Assembly: GCA_001599755.1 (NCBI GenBank) | Contig: BCHX01000003.1 | Span: forward strand, 434,001 to 498,000 | Source of the DNA: Gliomastix tumulicola | Taxonomy: Eukaryota; Ascomycota; Sordariomycetes; Hypocreales; Bionectriaceae | DNA: 64,000 nt | Direction of reading: 5' to 3' | Part shown: piece after piece, positions 20,858 to 32,732 of the stretch | Layout: each line of letters opens with the position of its first letter | How positions within the stretch are numbered: the first letter of the stretch is position 1 | The notes under the pieces: generated by a model | Database searches by the model: none | Told to the model about the DNA's origin: nothing | What the model saw: only the letters and a program-made list of their open reading frames with translations | Program-made: the position numbers and the translations under genes

Positions 20858-21499
20858 ATGGCTTTCTTGCTTGATTGTTCCACGGGATCAGGACTTTGGC
20901 TGGCGGCTTCGGGTGGCGTTTCGATTAGCAAGGGTTGCATTGCTTGCATAGCAGGGATGGCGAGTGACTGATCATAATGTCGAGCTTGTTGGTAATGAAG
21001 AAATCATCTGTGCTTTTAACGATAGTTGTACGCACACACAATCAATGGATATTACTTGAACAACTGGCCTCCTCTGATCCCCGTCGCCCTCGAATAATAA
21101 TCAGGGTCCTTGTCACCTGGTTTCATCACCATTCAGGCTGAAGTCTCTCCTCTCCATATGAACGCCCCACACCCGAATTCGCCATCCAATGCAGCGTTGC
21201 AGGGAAGCTTCCAGGGCTCAATCTTAAATCCGAAACCCCCGTCCTGACGAAATCTTGCTTACTTCACCCCGATGTAACAGCCGACGTTATCAATCACACA
21301 CGCAATTTTGCATCGAGGGGCATCGTCGAACAGTATCCATTGGCTCCATCACTCAACATCCTCGGCTGGTCCCGAAAGTTCCCAGCCTAAAAGACGAACC
21401 CTTGTCTTGCGTCAGCGCGCGGAGAGACAAGCAAGTCCAGTGTCTGACATAGAGTGTCTCTGAGGAGAGTGTGGCGAGACACACAAGACGACAGAAGAG
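20858..21499. other. Intergenic, transcription factor 5' region
   Basis: About 640 bases between the glycerol-3-phosphate dehydrogenase stop and the Zn2Cys6 regulator start. No ORF with protein-like content, no RNA gene and no repeat recognised. It must contain the first gene's terminator and the regulator's promoter. Confidence 0.45.
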
Positions 21500-24013
21500 A
21501 TGCTGCCTATCGCGAAGCTCACGGATGGCAGTGCGTCCGGAGGGGGAAAGGGAGCTGGCAGTGTTGATATGAGCAGCCCCGTGGAGGGCGGCATCAGGGC
21601 CTCGTCGCCGGTGAGGCCGACGCGGAAGCAGGTGTCTCGCGCCTGTGATTGGTGCCGCGCCCGGAGGATCAAGTGCGACAACGGGAGGCCGTGCAAGGCG
21701 TGCCGTGCGAGGGACGTTGAATGCACGCATCGGGGCGGCGACGAGCCGAGGACGCTGCCCCAGGCATTGAGGTAAGGCCCTTTTACTAGATTTCACCATG
21801 AGGTGCGATGTGGGATGACTGAGTGCTAACGCCGATGCAGGGAAATCAACAGATTGAAGGCTCGCGTGCGGGAGCTCGAGTCCGAGTTGGCTCGGGCGCG
21901 GTCCGGGGGTTTCAAGTCCACCTCCATCCCATCACCAGACCAGAGCTCCGAAGGCACGAGTCCTGCCTCAATGTACCTTTCACAGTCGTCGACGCATCTG
22001 GCTCCGCCGCAGTACAGCCACCAGATCTCCAAGGTCCCGGCGCGGCTGGCATTTTCCGATGCGCAGACGCCTCAGTGGGAGGGCATCTACGTCGCCACGG
22101 CGCGCTCGGACCAGACGTCTTACTACGGCCCATCCTCGGCCTTCTACTTCGTCAGCAGGATAGGGTGCTTCCTCAACAGGGCTCTGCAACAGCCTTGCGC
22201 CGACAGGCAGATGCAGCCCAAGGGCGCCAGTAGGAACATGACCCTCGGAAATGGCCATGAAGACGACGAAACTGAGCGCGAGGATGGCTCGCCGACGCGG
22301 ACGCCTGGTGGCAACGGGCACAACCCTTCCATGAGCCGGACGCAGGAGGAGTACTTCCTCAGCCTGTTCTGGGAGTCATATCACTGTCTACAGCCGATCG
22401 TTGACGAGACCGAGCTCCGAAGGCACTACGCATCCCTGTGGCAGCCCGGCAAGCCCCATCGACGGCCGTCCGCCCTCGTTGATATCATTATCGCCCTGTG
22501 CCTCCAGTACGGATATACCTTCATACCCCGGGATACCACCAAGTCCACCGAGCGGGACGCCTCATTTGACGACGCCACCATCGCGGGCAGATGGTATTAC
22601 CGACGGTCTCAGGCTCTTCTTACGGCTGATCTCGAGAGCCCTTCCATCACCACGTTACAATGCTACATCTTCACTGTCAACTATCTGTGCTGCGCTTCGT
22701 TCCAGAACATGTGCCACGTCGTTATCGCTCAGGCCATCCGCATTGCGCAGATCCTGGGTCTGCATCTGGAGCCGCCTGCCGACTTGCCACATGGTGAGAG
22801 AGAGCTGAGGAAGCGAATCTGGTGGGCTCTCTGGCTGCTCGATAACAAGACTTGCGCCAAACTGGGCCGCCCATTCTTGATCGACGCCAGCCAGACGACC
22901 GTGACCTGGCCTGCCGACGACCTCGAAACGGCTTCGTACAACGGCGCGGCCCTGGGTGCCTACAGCCCCGACGTTACCTGGCTCACATACTTCCTCCAGA
23001 TCCAGCGCCTCATCCACACAGTGACGGACATCCACAAGTCCCTGTACGCCAAGTGCGGCGAGGTCATCTCGTCTAAGGGTCTCAGCAGCTTTTACAAGGA
23101 CCCGCGCGCCATGGAGTCCTGCGCCGAGCTCTTGGCCTCCAAGTTGCCCGCCATGCGCGCTTTCATCGACCAGGTTCCCCCGGGGATGAAGACCCGTCGC
23201 CGCGGAAATGGTGAACCCTTCTCAAACGACCGGTCGCCTCTCGAGATCGAGAGCATGGCTCCTATTTGGCTCCAGCGCCAGCGTATATGCCTGGAGCTCA
23301 ACTACCTCGCCATGATGACCAACCTCACACGGCCGTTCGTCACCTTCTACTCCAACAGCAGCACGTACACTCCCATCGCCGAGCGTCACGCTGCTGCTTG
23401 CGTCAGCCACGCCATCTCCCACACGTACATCATGTACCAGCTCGCTACCGAGACGGACCTCATGGGCGGATGGACGGAGTACTTCCTCTGGCAGTGGAAC
23501 GCCGCCATCACAATCGCCGGCTTCATCCTTGCGTACCCGATCCACCCGGCCACGCCTGGTGCTCGGCGCGCCCTGGACAAGGCCATCGACGTGTTCGACA
23601 GGTACGGCGCCGACTTTGCCGTCAGCGCGAGTGCAGCCAACATCGCGAGGGATCTCGTGGCCAAGGCCGATCTGCTAGCCGGCAGGCTACGAAGCGAGAT
23701 CACCTCCGGCTCGACGACGTGCGCTGAGTCATCGCCTGCACCCGGGGCTCCCGCTACCACCACTGTCGCCGGTGCTGGGATAGGAGGCTTCGGCGCCGCA
23801 GGCGTAGGCGGCGATGGTCTCGGCGGTGGTGCCGATGCCCCAGACGATGGTCTCGCGTGGTTAGACCCCAGCCAGCAGGATGACCCGAGCAACTTTGGCG
23901 AGTTCATGGACTGGGCGATTTCCGTCGACTCGTTCAATAGTTTTGAGCGGTTCTTTGATGCGAGCAACCCGGCTGATCCTTGGGCCTTTGTCCCGAGGCA
24001 GATGCAGCCTTGA
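21500..24013 (+). CDS. Zn2Cys6 fungal transcription factor
   Basis: Two exons (21500-21771, 21841-24013) with a 69-nt intron (GTAAGG...GATGCAG; the branch-like GCTAAC is clear) give 814 aa. The binuclear zinc cluster has Cys49, 52, 59, 65, 68 and 75 (CDWCRARRIKC, then CKACRARDVEC). It is followed by a linker and the dimerisation coiled coil LREINRLKARVRELESELARA, whose codons straddle the intron. The fungal_trans middle homology region starts near EEYFLSLFWESYHCLQPIVDE and includes RIAQILGLHLEPP and RKRIWWALWLLDNKTCAKLGRP. The C-terminus is Gly/Ala-rich and then acidic (DFGEFMDWAISVDSFNSF-like), a plausible activation domain. It is a nuclear DNA-binding regulator. It resembles carbohydrate-utilisation activators in general layout, but the target pathway cannot be read from sequence. 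Confidence 0.92.
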
Positions 24014-24670
24014 ACAACTTACACCAATGGGTCTGTCTGCGAATATACAGTGGGGGAGTAGTGTGAGTGATGATTTGGACAAGAAATGATTTGATTTATA
24101 GCGTGGATGTAATGATACCTGCCAGGATGAGTGGCTGTGGCAGGCGTTTAGATGGTTATACTCTGAGACGATCTTTTACCAAGTGGAATATTTACAGTCT
24201 TTCTCGTCGAAAGTTACAGTACAAAATATACAGAGCAGAGGAGAGGGCCTGCAGAAAGCCTGCCACTCTCAACATAATCCATGGAATGGCCTGCACGTTC
24301 GTCCCCACGGCTTCAACGAGGCCCCCTTGAAGACCCCCCTTCTCATCCTTCGTGAACTGAAAGTCAGAGACCACGTACTGCTTCTGGCCGAGTGAATCAT
24401 CCGGCGAGACTGTTCGGCGGACTTTACGGAGGAAAGGCGCGTGTGCTGACGAGGATCCATCGTGAAGCCGCGTGTGTGTCGGTGATGTCCATTTTCACGC
24501 ACCCAGTTCGCGGTGACTTTACCCCGGACAATCGATTGGTAATCCGTTTAACAATATCAGACCACAAAGGCGTGTATATAATTAAGATGTAATGGGGAGA
24601 CGAAAGCTGAGAAGGTCAATCAACCACTCGAACATCGAAACGTCCATCCTCCACTCCTCCAGCACTCAAG
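24014..24670. other. Intergenic
   Basis: About 650 bases between the Zn2Cys6 regulator and the NmrA-like gene. Frames here are short and discordant. The 60 bases before the NmrA-like start are A/C-rich with CAATC and ATCAAC elements, as in fungal leaders. No gene or repeat recognised. Confidence 0.45.
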
Positions 24671-25651
24671 ATGAAGATCGCCGTCATCCCAGCAAGCACC
24701 AGAACAGGCACAGCCGCCATTAAAGCCCTGCTTGCCCTTCCTTCCCCCAGCGAGCCGCTCAATGTGAAGGCCTACTATAGAGATACCTCAAAGGCCCCCG
24801 CCGACCTGGCCAGCCACGCAAACGTTGAGCTAGCGCAAGGCGATGTTCTGGATGCCTCCAGTCTTGACTTTGAAGGGTGCGATGCCGTCTTTGCAGTCCC
24901 GCCACCATTCTTCACGCAGGAGGATATGATCGCCCGTTCGGAGAAGACAGCGGAAAACATCAAGTCTGTCATCGAAAAGGCTGGCTCTGTGAAGAGACTG
25001 GTGTTGCTCAGCAGCCAGGGCGCTCATCTTTACGATGGCGTGGTAAGCTCAATAGCCCATCCATCATCTCTAGCTGCCAGCTACTGACGCTCAATGCAGG
25101 GAGAAGTCAAGACCAAGACAGTCGCGGAGAGAATCCTGAAGACGATGCAGCTCCCCAGAATCACCGTCATCCGCCCGGCCTACTTCATGGAGAACTGGCT
25201 CACCACTCTCAAGCACCACGACGATAAAACTGCATCTTTCACGACATACATCACCCCGCTCGACTGGAAGATCCCCATGGTCGCTATACGCGACGTCGGC
25301 GCCGCAGCGGCATTCTCCCTCACTAGCGAATCCGAGCAGGCCTCAAAGGTGTATGTCCACGAGCTGCACGGCCCAAAGCCAGAGGGCTATTCGCCTCTCG
25401 ATGTGCGGCATGCGTTCGTCAAGGGCCTGGGGAAGGACGATGTCGATATTCAGACGGTCGAGAAGGATGAGCTTGAGGCCATGTTTTCGACATTCCTGCC
25501 CAAGGGGTGTGTTGCTGAGTTTGTGGAGATGGTGACCAGTTTCTTGCCTGGTGGTGTTCTTGACTTGAATCCGGATCCTGAGGCCGTTGTCGTCCGTGGG
25601 GAGACAAGCCTGGAGGAGGCCATCAATGAGGCCCTTCGTGCTTCAGACTAG
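24671..25651 (+). CDS. NmrA-like NAD(P)-binding protein
   Basis: Two exons (24671-25042, 25100-25651) joined over a 57-nt intron (GTAAGC...AATGCAG) give 307 aa. The N-terminus MKIAVIPASTRTGTAAIKALL is a beta-alpha-beta dinucleotide-binding unit with the loose glycine pattern of atypical SDRs. It is followed by VKAYYRDTSKA (an Arg for NADP phosphate), GCDAVFAVPPPF, and VKRLVLLSSQGAH. After the intron, RITVIRPAYFMENW is the typical NmrA/HSCARG strand-helix. NmrA-like proteins are either redox sensors that bind transcription factors or atypical reductases. The catalytic Tyr-x3-Lys of classical SDRs is not evident. It lies directly after a Zn2Cys6 regulator on the same strand, which invites but does not prove a regulatory link. 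Confidence 0.82.
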
Positions 25652-25768
25652 TCGTCATCAGAGTAGCTTCGAATCACCCCGGTAGCTGGCCAGGACTTGG
25701 TCGGTACCTTTCACGTCTTCCGTGGCCTTGGTGCTTCCCATCTCCTCGTCCATCTACATCCAATGAAC

Positions 25769-26413
25769 TCAGCCGTCACCAGCCACCTCCTCATTCTCCT
25801 CCTGTCTTAACCGCCTTCTCACTTCCATCAGGGCCTTCCCCAACCTATTTTCGCCCCAAACCTCCGGGTTGTTCAGAGTCCTAGCCTCCTCAGCAGTGAA
25901 CCCGATCCCCCAAACTGGATCCAGTGACGCGGCTTCAGCCAGGACCCGGTCACCCGTCGCCAATAGCAGACTCTTCAGCGCCCGGTTCTGGCCAAATTTG
26001 GCCATATTCCCGGCCACGACGACCTGGCTCTTGATCTCGTCCCAGCTGCCAGCCTCAAACCCCTCGGTCAGTCTTGCTAACCGCTTCTGTTCCTTGGGGT
26101 CGTTGGTGGCGAGTATGAGCCCCTGCGTCGCCGAGTCGTGGAACCGCCCGGCCTTACAGTACATCATGAACTGCTCGGCACAGCCGAAGTACAGAGGCTG
26201 CCAGCCCTCGGGATCTTCTTCATCGATGGGATGGCCGACGAGAGTGGACATCTCAGCTTTGCTCACGGTGAATGTGGCCGGGTACCACTGGCAGAACTCG
26301 CCGTGCGCTTCGTTCGGCTTGAAGAAGAAGAGGGGTTCGCTTGGGTCGGAGGTCAAAGGGGCGGTGCTCTGCTTATTCAACGCAGGCTTAGGCTGCTTGG
26401 ATCTTGCTTTCAT
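25769..26413 (-). CDS. NADAR/YbiA-like domain protein
   Basis: Intronless 214-aa protein with the full NADAR (DUF1768) pattern: EPLFFFKPNEAHGEFCQWYP at the N-terminus, then YFGCAEQFMMYCKAGRF with the conserved Glu, then ILATNDPKEQKRL, VVAGNMAKFGQN, and SLDPVWGIGF (the Asp-x2-Trp-Gly motif), ending in WGENRLGKALMEVRR. Bacterial YbiA acts on reactive riboflavin-pathway intermediates, and other members remove ADP-ribose from nucleic acid, so an N-glycosidase activity is expected. The N-terminal 25 residues are basic and disordered. It is convergent with the NmrA-like gene, 117 bases apart. Cellular substrate in fungi is not established. Confidence 0.88.
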   Translation of the reverse strand: MKARSKQPKPALNKQSTAPLTSDPSEPLFFFKPNEAHGEFCQWYPATFTVSKAEMSTLVGHPIDEEDPEGWQPLYFGCAEQFMMYCKAGRFHDSATQGLILATNDPKEQKRLARLTEGFEAGSWDEIKSQVVVAGNMAKFGQNRALKSLLLATGDRVLAEAASLDPVWGIGFTAEEARTLNNPEVWGENRLGKALMEVRRRLRQEENEEVAGDG

Positions 26414-27458
26414 GATGGTATCGTAGGCAGGTACTTGGTGTGTATGTGAGATCTATATGGGTTGGTATTCGTACAGTCAGTAATTTAAAAAGCTCTTTGT
26501 CGTTTATAAGTGCAAATAAAATTCAGGAAGAAGCCTCTTTGTTCGCTGTGGAAGAATGGAAGGGGTGGGGGTTGCTAATATATATGCATAATGGAGGCTG
26601 GTCAGGGGGAGGCTGGCCAAGGAGGGCGTGGTGGCTTGACAAGCCACTCTGAGGAACAAACTCTGTCGACCCTGAAAATCCCTACTCCGCTGACCTATTG
26701 TGGCGTGTTAGAAGCTGCTATATGTGACAACATGGTATTGCATCTGTATCGTTGGTATGTTCGGAACCCGGTGGTGCATCTAGATACTGATACTATCAGA
26801 CAGAGTATTTTGGCAAAGAAGCAACACTATGTTGCTTATTTAGGCTAATGAAAGTACAAGAGAACGTCTCGTCTGAGGCCGGGATACTATTAACATCGGT
26901 GTGACTCATCAGTGGGCAGAGACTTTGTTGTGCCCAAACCTTGCTTTGTGAAGCATGAGACTGACACAGCTACAAGGATGGGCAAATTTCACTTCTAGAT
27001 CCTTTGCGAGAAAGTCATAGCTAGAGTTTCAGACGGTAACTTCATTGCGCTGTTGATGCAGGTGTGGTGTCAAAAAGAGAAAGAAAATCGGAAGTCAGCA
27101 TGGCAAAAACAGGCCTCAAACGTAAACTACAGATATTTCGCGTGGTTGGACAATTGCAAAGGAAATATATGCGAGCATTGTCACCCAGATAACTCTTCAA
27201 GAAGCCCCTCTCAGCCTTCTCCATTTCCTTCTTCCATTCATTATTCCCTCCTTCGTCTTTCACTCCGGCTTCTAATACATCCTATACTTCATCTTCTCTT
27301 CGTCTTCCGACTTCGTCTTCATCTTCATCACTTTCTCCCGCTTTGTCTCTGCCAAGTTCCTTCGCGCCTCACGCCTTTTTGTTCTCGAACAAAAGGGTTG
27401 ACAATCAAGTCTTGGTCTCCTTGCCCTCAACCGCAATACACACCGATATCAGCACAGT
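26414..27458. other. Intergenic, 1 kb
   Basis: Just over 1 kb between the NADAR gene start and the decayed gene. It holds only short frames. Bases 27181-27350 are pyrimidine-rich (TTCTTCCATTCATTATTCC) ahead of the decayed gene, which fits a relic promoter and leader. Nothing else recognised. Confidence 0.45.
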
Positions 27459-28638
27459 ATGGCTCGCAACAACATTCACAGAGAGCGCCTTGAGCTCGAC
27501 CCAAACTCACCCAATACCTCGAATGCTCCCATTATCCCCACGACGCTCATATCTCTCGAGACCCTACATTATGTTGGCTTCTCTGATTATTATGCAAACG
27601 ACATCTAGTCTCGGTGGACCGACTAGCCAGCCACGGACTTTCCACGGGAGGTTGACCCTGATAGGGGAGGGCTCCAAGTCTCGTTCATCGATTTCATGAT
27701 GGAGCATTTTGACAGGCGTCACGACGCGTACGAAGACGACGATAACAAGTGGTATCGATGCCTAGGCGCATGCGGCATGGATTTCTCTTTCCAGGCTGCC
27801 ATCATGGATCCTGCGTTCAAGGACCTTCGTCTGACGGAATCCTGTCTCTTCTGGGTGAAGGATACCATCGAGATGCGATATGACAGCATCCCGTCTCAGA
27901 ATCGTCAACAGACCGCGCCCACGCGGCAGCAGCAAGCCATGCCCGGCGTGTCTTCGGCGTCGTGGACACCCAGCCTCGCCGCCGAGGATCCCACGTCTGG
28001 CCTTATCTTCCTGTTCAAAGGAGTAGACCAGGCACGCGTCGCAGGCCTTCTCGACGACCGCGGCGAGGTGCAGTGTCTCGAGAAGCTGATGAGCATGCCG
28101 CCTACAGATTTCAGCGGGAACTCAGGCCGCTTCTATTTCCACCGGGACTATGAGGTCGCCGAGTACTACGCAGCCGACACGAAGCGCCGCGCAGCCAGTG
28201 AGACCGTCGCCATGATACGCCTCACCATCCCCCGACGGGCATTTGACCAGCTGCAGGGGGTCTGAGGATATCCAGGGACTGTTCTGGCCCGAACCTGAGT
28301 GTAAGGAGTATATCTGGCGCTCCAAGCTGAACAAGAGTCTCCCCGTGCCGCTGCGCAAGTATCGTGACGCCCTTGTCGTTCTCGCCCATGTCGCCAAGGG
28401 AGCGGCTCGCGTCTTCGAGGAGATGGAGACGTGGGAGGATGTTACGGAGAGCTGCTTTCTCACTGCCGGCAGGTCTGAGGCTGACCCCGCGATTCATTTC
28501 GCTTTCTCCGGCAGGGAGGAAGGTCGGGAGTTCCTCGAGAAACATGGGAAATTCGATGTGTTTGACTTTTCAGATGCCGCTCTGGAAAGAGTGCGTGCCA
28601 GGGAAGCCGCGCGAGGAGTAGAGAGGCTGGGGGTTTAA
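27459..28638 (+). pseudogene. Decayed gene, fungal hypothetical family (possibly ART-like)
   Basis: A single reading frame from the ATG at 27459 continues through two in-frame TAG stops (27606-27608 and 27624-27626), separated by only five codons, and then stays open to 28265. Protein-like sequence is seen on both sides (NAPIIPTTLISLETLHYVGF before; DFPREVDPDRGGLQVSFIDF after). At 28256-28260 a run of five G shifts the frame; reading with one G fewer joins QLQG to SEDIQGLFWPEPECKEYIW and the frame then runs to TAA at 28638. No GT-AG intron removes the stops. I recognise only a fungal hypothetical-protein style (GRFYFHRDYEVAEYYA, then two beta-rich blocks) that loosely recalls DUF3990/ADP-ribosyltransferase-like folds; that is a guess. 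Either a pseudogene or a region with assembly errors. Confidence 0.6.
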
Positions 28639-28924
28639 GGGCTTGTGCCACACACATACCCCAAATGTATAATACAGAGTCTATGGCTATATGGCTCAAG
28701 AATTTTCCCCCAGTGCAAGGGATGCTTCAAACTCGCTGTGCTGTTGTGGTTGGCTACTTCACTTGGGCTGACGTAAGCACTAGCTATTGACTGACATCTT
28801 GACGGGATGACACCCTTGAAACTCCCCCTCCACGGTCTTATTTCCACGCTGCACCACATGTCGGTGTGTGGCGTCGCCACCTTTTCTTTTGCTCTCGTGA
28901 ACATGAGCATCAAATAAGCCAAAG

Positions 28925-30654
28925 ATGGAGTTCTTATTCCAGCTGCTGTCATGGAAGCAGATCTTCGGGTCGCTCGCTGCCTACATCATCAGCATCGCCG
29001 TGTATCGCCTGTTCTTCCACCCCCTGGCTCGCTTCCCAGGCCCTAAACTGGCGGCTGTCACTCGGTTCTATGAGGGGTACTACGATGTGATCCAGAACGG
29101 CCAGTACACGTTCAAGATCGCCGAGCTGCACCGGCAATACGGTAAGGCATCAGGCCCTGCACTTGAGATGAGCAGCTGGGGACTGACTCTCTTCTAAGGG
29201 CCGATCATACGGATCAGCCCCTATGAGCTTCACGTCAGCGACCCGGCCTTCTACGAAACAATCTACCGCCAGGACGGCGTCTGGGACAAGCACGCCTGGG
29301 CCGTCGACGCCTTCGCGGCCCACGGCGCCACGCTCTTCACCCCAGACCACCACGTCCACAGAGCCCGCCGGCTGCCGCTCAACCCGTTCTTCTCCAAGGC
29401 CAAGGTCGTGGCGCAGGAGGAGGCCATCCGCGGGCACATCGAGCGGCTCGGAGCCCGGCTGAACGCGTTCGCTGAGACGAAGGCCGTCTTTGATATGGGC
29501 GCTGCGTTGGTGGCGGTCGCGAGGGACGTCGCTAACGAGTTCATCCTGGGGAAGCACTATGACAGCATCGGGGCGGAGGACTTTGACGCGGCGCTTGTCG
29601 TAGCGAGTCAGGGAGGCGGGAGTATGTGGCGGACGGGCAAGTTTGTGCGGTTCCTGGCGCCCTTGTTGACGTCGGTGCGGCCGGAGTGGATTGTCAAGAT
29701 TGCCGATCCGGCCATGGCGCAGTTCTTCCAGTTCCTGGTCGTAGGTTTTTTTTTTTTTTTGCTGCTCCCTTTATTACTTTACCAAAACCTCCTGGGGGCA
29801 TGTTGGCTGATATTGGATGGCAGCTCACTAGAGGAGACACGAAACGACTGATAGCTGCCGTCGAGTCTGGGGCCGAAGGACCGAACACCATCGTCCACGA
29901 GATCATGAAGTCGAGGCTGCCCGCCTCTGAGAAGGCATTTATGCGGGTCCTCGAGGACGTGAGCACCATATCCGGGGCCGGGTTTGAGACGACGGCCAGC
30001 GCCCTTCGGATGATCTTCTTCCACGTGTACACCAATCCCGACATCCTGCAGCGGCTGAGAACGGAGCTTACCTATGCTGGAGGTGCAAAGACCGTGCAGG
30101 GCTCGAGGCTAAAGCAGCTTGAGCAGCTGCCCTTCCTGACGTCGGTGCTGATGGAAGGCCTGCGCCTGAGCCCGGCCATCGCGACGCGCATGGGACGCGT
30201 CGCGCCGAACAGAGACATCGTCTACGACAAGTGGAGGATCCCCGCGGGCACGCCGGTAGGGATGACGACGATTCTGCTGCACACGGACGAGGCTGCGTAT
30301 CCCGAACCGCAGCGCTTCAACCCGGACCGATGGCTTGATCCGAATCCGTGGGCGGCGGCACAGCAGAGCGGAAGGGTCTTCGCGCCGTTCGCCAAGGGGA
30401 CGAGGAACTGCCTCGGTCTCAAGTAAGTGCTACTCAAACACACACAAACATACCGGACCTGAGCTAATATCCGTCGCCTGGGCAGTCTTGCGTGGGCGGA
30501 GATGTATCTGGTCGTCGCGATGCTGGTGCGGCGCTACGACTTCGAGTTTCACGACGTGACGGCGAGGGATCTCCAGGCCGAGAGTGACCAATTTGCGATC
30601 GGGACGCGCTGCAAGGGCATTGTGCACGCGTCTGTGTCGAGGGTGTCGAAATAA
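28925..30654 (+). CDS. Cytochrome P450 monooxygenase
   Basis: Four exons (28925-29141, 29199-29740, 29824-30422, 30486-30654) give 508 aa. There is an N-terminal membrane anchor (IFGSLAAYIISIAVYRLFF) followed by the proline-rich hinge HPLARFPGPKLAA, so it should sit in the ER membrane. The I-helix oxygen-binding motif SGAGFETTAS, the K-helix ExxR (Glu364 and Arg367 in EGLRLSP), the PERF-like block FNPDRW, and the heme loop FAKGTRNCLG with axial Cys449 are intact. The general appearance fits CYP clans that hydroxylate terpenoids or polyketides in fungi (CYP65/CYP68-like). The second intron contains a run of 14 T after its donor. It is flanked by the decayed gene and an ammonium transporter, not a metabolite cluster, so the substrate is unknown. 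Confidence 0.92.
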
Positions 30655-31191
30655 GATGAACAGCGATGCATCAGAGGGAATGAAAGACTGAGAACCGTGG
30701 ATGCTGGTGAACGGGAAAGCCAAGGGCTGCGATGGGACGTGTGGTCAATGGACATTAAAGAACGAGTACATGTGAGGCTACCACTATGTGTATGTTGTGG
30801 CCACTTTTGTGTCTGGACTTTCTCGGAACGGGATCGTCACGTAGTGTCGATGACCGAGTTTCTGTTATGTAACGCAAATGAAATTCCCCATACTCTCTGT
30901 TCCTTTATCTCCACGATGCGCCCGCATCGTATCTCTTGGCGACAACCTCACTCCTCCAGCATCTTCCTCGTTGAGGCAGGACAGAGACAGAGCACGGACG
31001 GACGAACACGCAGAAATACGTCATCCCGATGAATGGAAGACAAAGGTGGTATATGAAGCTACTAACAAATCAAGGGGTGTCTGTTACACTGTATCTAGGG
31101 GCGAAGCAGCACCAAGGATCAATCAACAACTCGGCCCCAACGGCGACCTCCAAACCGCCACACAGACATCAATCAAAAAACACGTCTCCAA
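30655..31191. other. Convergent 3' intergenic region
   Basis: Roughly 540 bases between the convergent 3' ends of the P450 and the ammonium transporter. Two overlapping frames of about 110 codons here have no protein-like signature. Expected to hold both polyadenylation regions. Confidence 0.45.
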
Positions 31192-32732
31192 CTAATCCCG
31201 CTTCTGCGTATCCTGCGAGCCGGACGGAGGCGTCTGCACGCCGCCGTGAACCCCCACGATGGGCGCCTGGGCCACCTCCCCGCTGCTGCTGGCGCCGTAC
31301 TGGCCCATGCCGTACACCTCGACGTCGTAGTCGGAGAAGTACTTCTGGTCGAGTCCCGTGAGCTCGTCCTCCTCGGTGGCGCGGATGTGCAGGCCCGGGA
31401 TCTTGTCGATGACGAACAGCAGCAGGCAGCTGATGAAGAAGGACCAGCCGGCGCAGGTGAGCGCGGCGGCGAGCTGGTAGCCCATCTGCGCCCAGTGCCT
31501 GTTCCACCAGCCGCCCGGGTTGGTCGTGGTGACGCCGTCGAGCGCGTTGACCCAGTCGGCGGCGAAGAAGCCCGTGAGGACGTCACCGACGATGCCGCCC
31601 ATGCCGTGCAGCGCCCAGATGTCGAGCCCCTCGTCGATGCCGATGAGGTACTTGTACATGTTGCAGTAGAAGCAGGCGGCCGCCGTGACGGACCCGATGA
31701 GGCACGACGTGTAGATGGGCACGAAGCCCGCGGCGGCCGTGATGCCGACCAGCCCGCCGATGATGCCCGAGCAGAAGCCGATGATGCTGAACTTGCGCGT
31801 GTGCAGGTACTCGAGCACGACCCAGGCGACGCCGCCGCCGCACGCCGCGAGGTTGGTGTTGAGCACGGCGTAGATGGACCGGATGCTCAGGTTGGCCGTG
31901 CTCGCGCCGTTGAAGGCCAGCCACCCGAACCAGATGAAGATGGTGCCGATGGCGACGAGGAACGGGTTGTGGCCCTTGAAGTGCGGGATGCGCGGGTGGT
32001 GGCTCTCGCCGTTGGGGTCCAGCCGCTTGCCCAGCATCATGGCCCAGGCGAGGGCGCCGAAGCCGCTGGCGATGTGCACGGGGCCCGAGCCCGCAAAGTC
32101 GAGCACGCCGAGGTTGTACAGCCAGCCCGACGGGTTCCACTCCCAGTACGCGAGGAAGTAGTAGACGAACGTCGTCCAGCAGAGGATGAAGAGCATGCTG
32201 GGGAACAGCCGCCCGCGCTCGAGCATCGCGCCCGCCAGGATCATGGCCGTCGCCGTCACGAACGTCACGCCAAAGGTCGCGTACAGCACGTCCGGGATGT
32301 CGCTGTTGGCCAGGCTCGGGTACGCGAGCACGTTGTGCAGCACGCCCTTGGAGAGGTCGCCGAGGATGGGGTTGGTCGTGTGCGACTGGTAGAGCGAGTA
32401 GCCGTAGAGCCAGAACTGCATGCCCACGGCGCACGCGCAGAACAGCGACTTGAAGACCATGGTCAGCGCCGACTTGCGCCGGTGCATGCCTGCGTACAGG
32501 AAGCCAATGGCGGGCGTGATTTGCCAGCAGAGGCACGTCGCGACGAGGAGCCAGCAGAGGTCGCCCTAGACACGTGTTAGCTGGACTGCACGTACTCTGT
32601 CTGGTGTGTGTCAAGTCGTTCCAGAAGCGAGCGCACCTTATTGTAGGGCGAGTTGATGTCCGCCAGCATCGGGTCGGCGCCATTCGGATTCTCGCTGTAC
32701 TCGGGCCATTCCTTGATCTCAGGGAGAGACAT
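31192..32732 (-). CDS. Ammonium transporter, Mep/Amt family
   Basis: Two exons (32732-32637, 32565-31192) with a 71-nt intron give 489 aa. Exon 1 encodes a 32-residue extracellular head (MSLPEIKEWPEYSENPNGAD). The rest is about 11 hydrophobic helices starting GDLCWLLVATCLCWQITPAI. The Amt signature DFAGSGPVHIASG gives Asp188 and the pore His196; the second pore His is in WALHGMGGIVGDVLTG. FIWFGWLAFNGAS and GGLVGITAAAGFV are typical pore-lining blocks. The C-terminal tail (GLHIRATEEDELTGLDQKYF) contains the conserved regulatory segment that couples subunits of the trimer. It carries ammonium across the plasma membrane. High-affinity Mep genes are normally under AreA/Nit2 control, and GATA sites are present upstream. 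Confidence 0.95.

Noticed and set aside
21500..25651. Regulator plus NmrA-like gene as a nitrogen-control pair (AreA/NmrA analogy)
   Set aside because: The regulator is Zn2Cys6, not GATA type, and the NmrA-like protein belongs to a broad reductase-like group; adjacency alone is not evidence.
31246..32580. 444-codon plus-strand ORF
   Set aside because: Shadow of the ammonium transporter on the opposite strand; the high GC third positions keep the other frame open.
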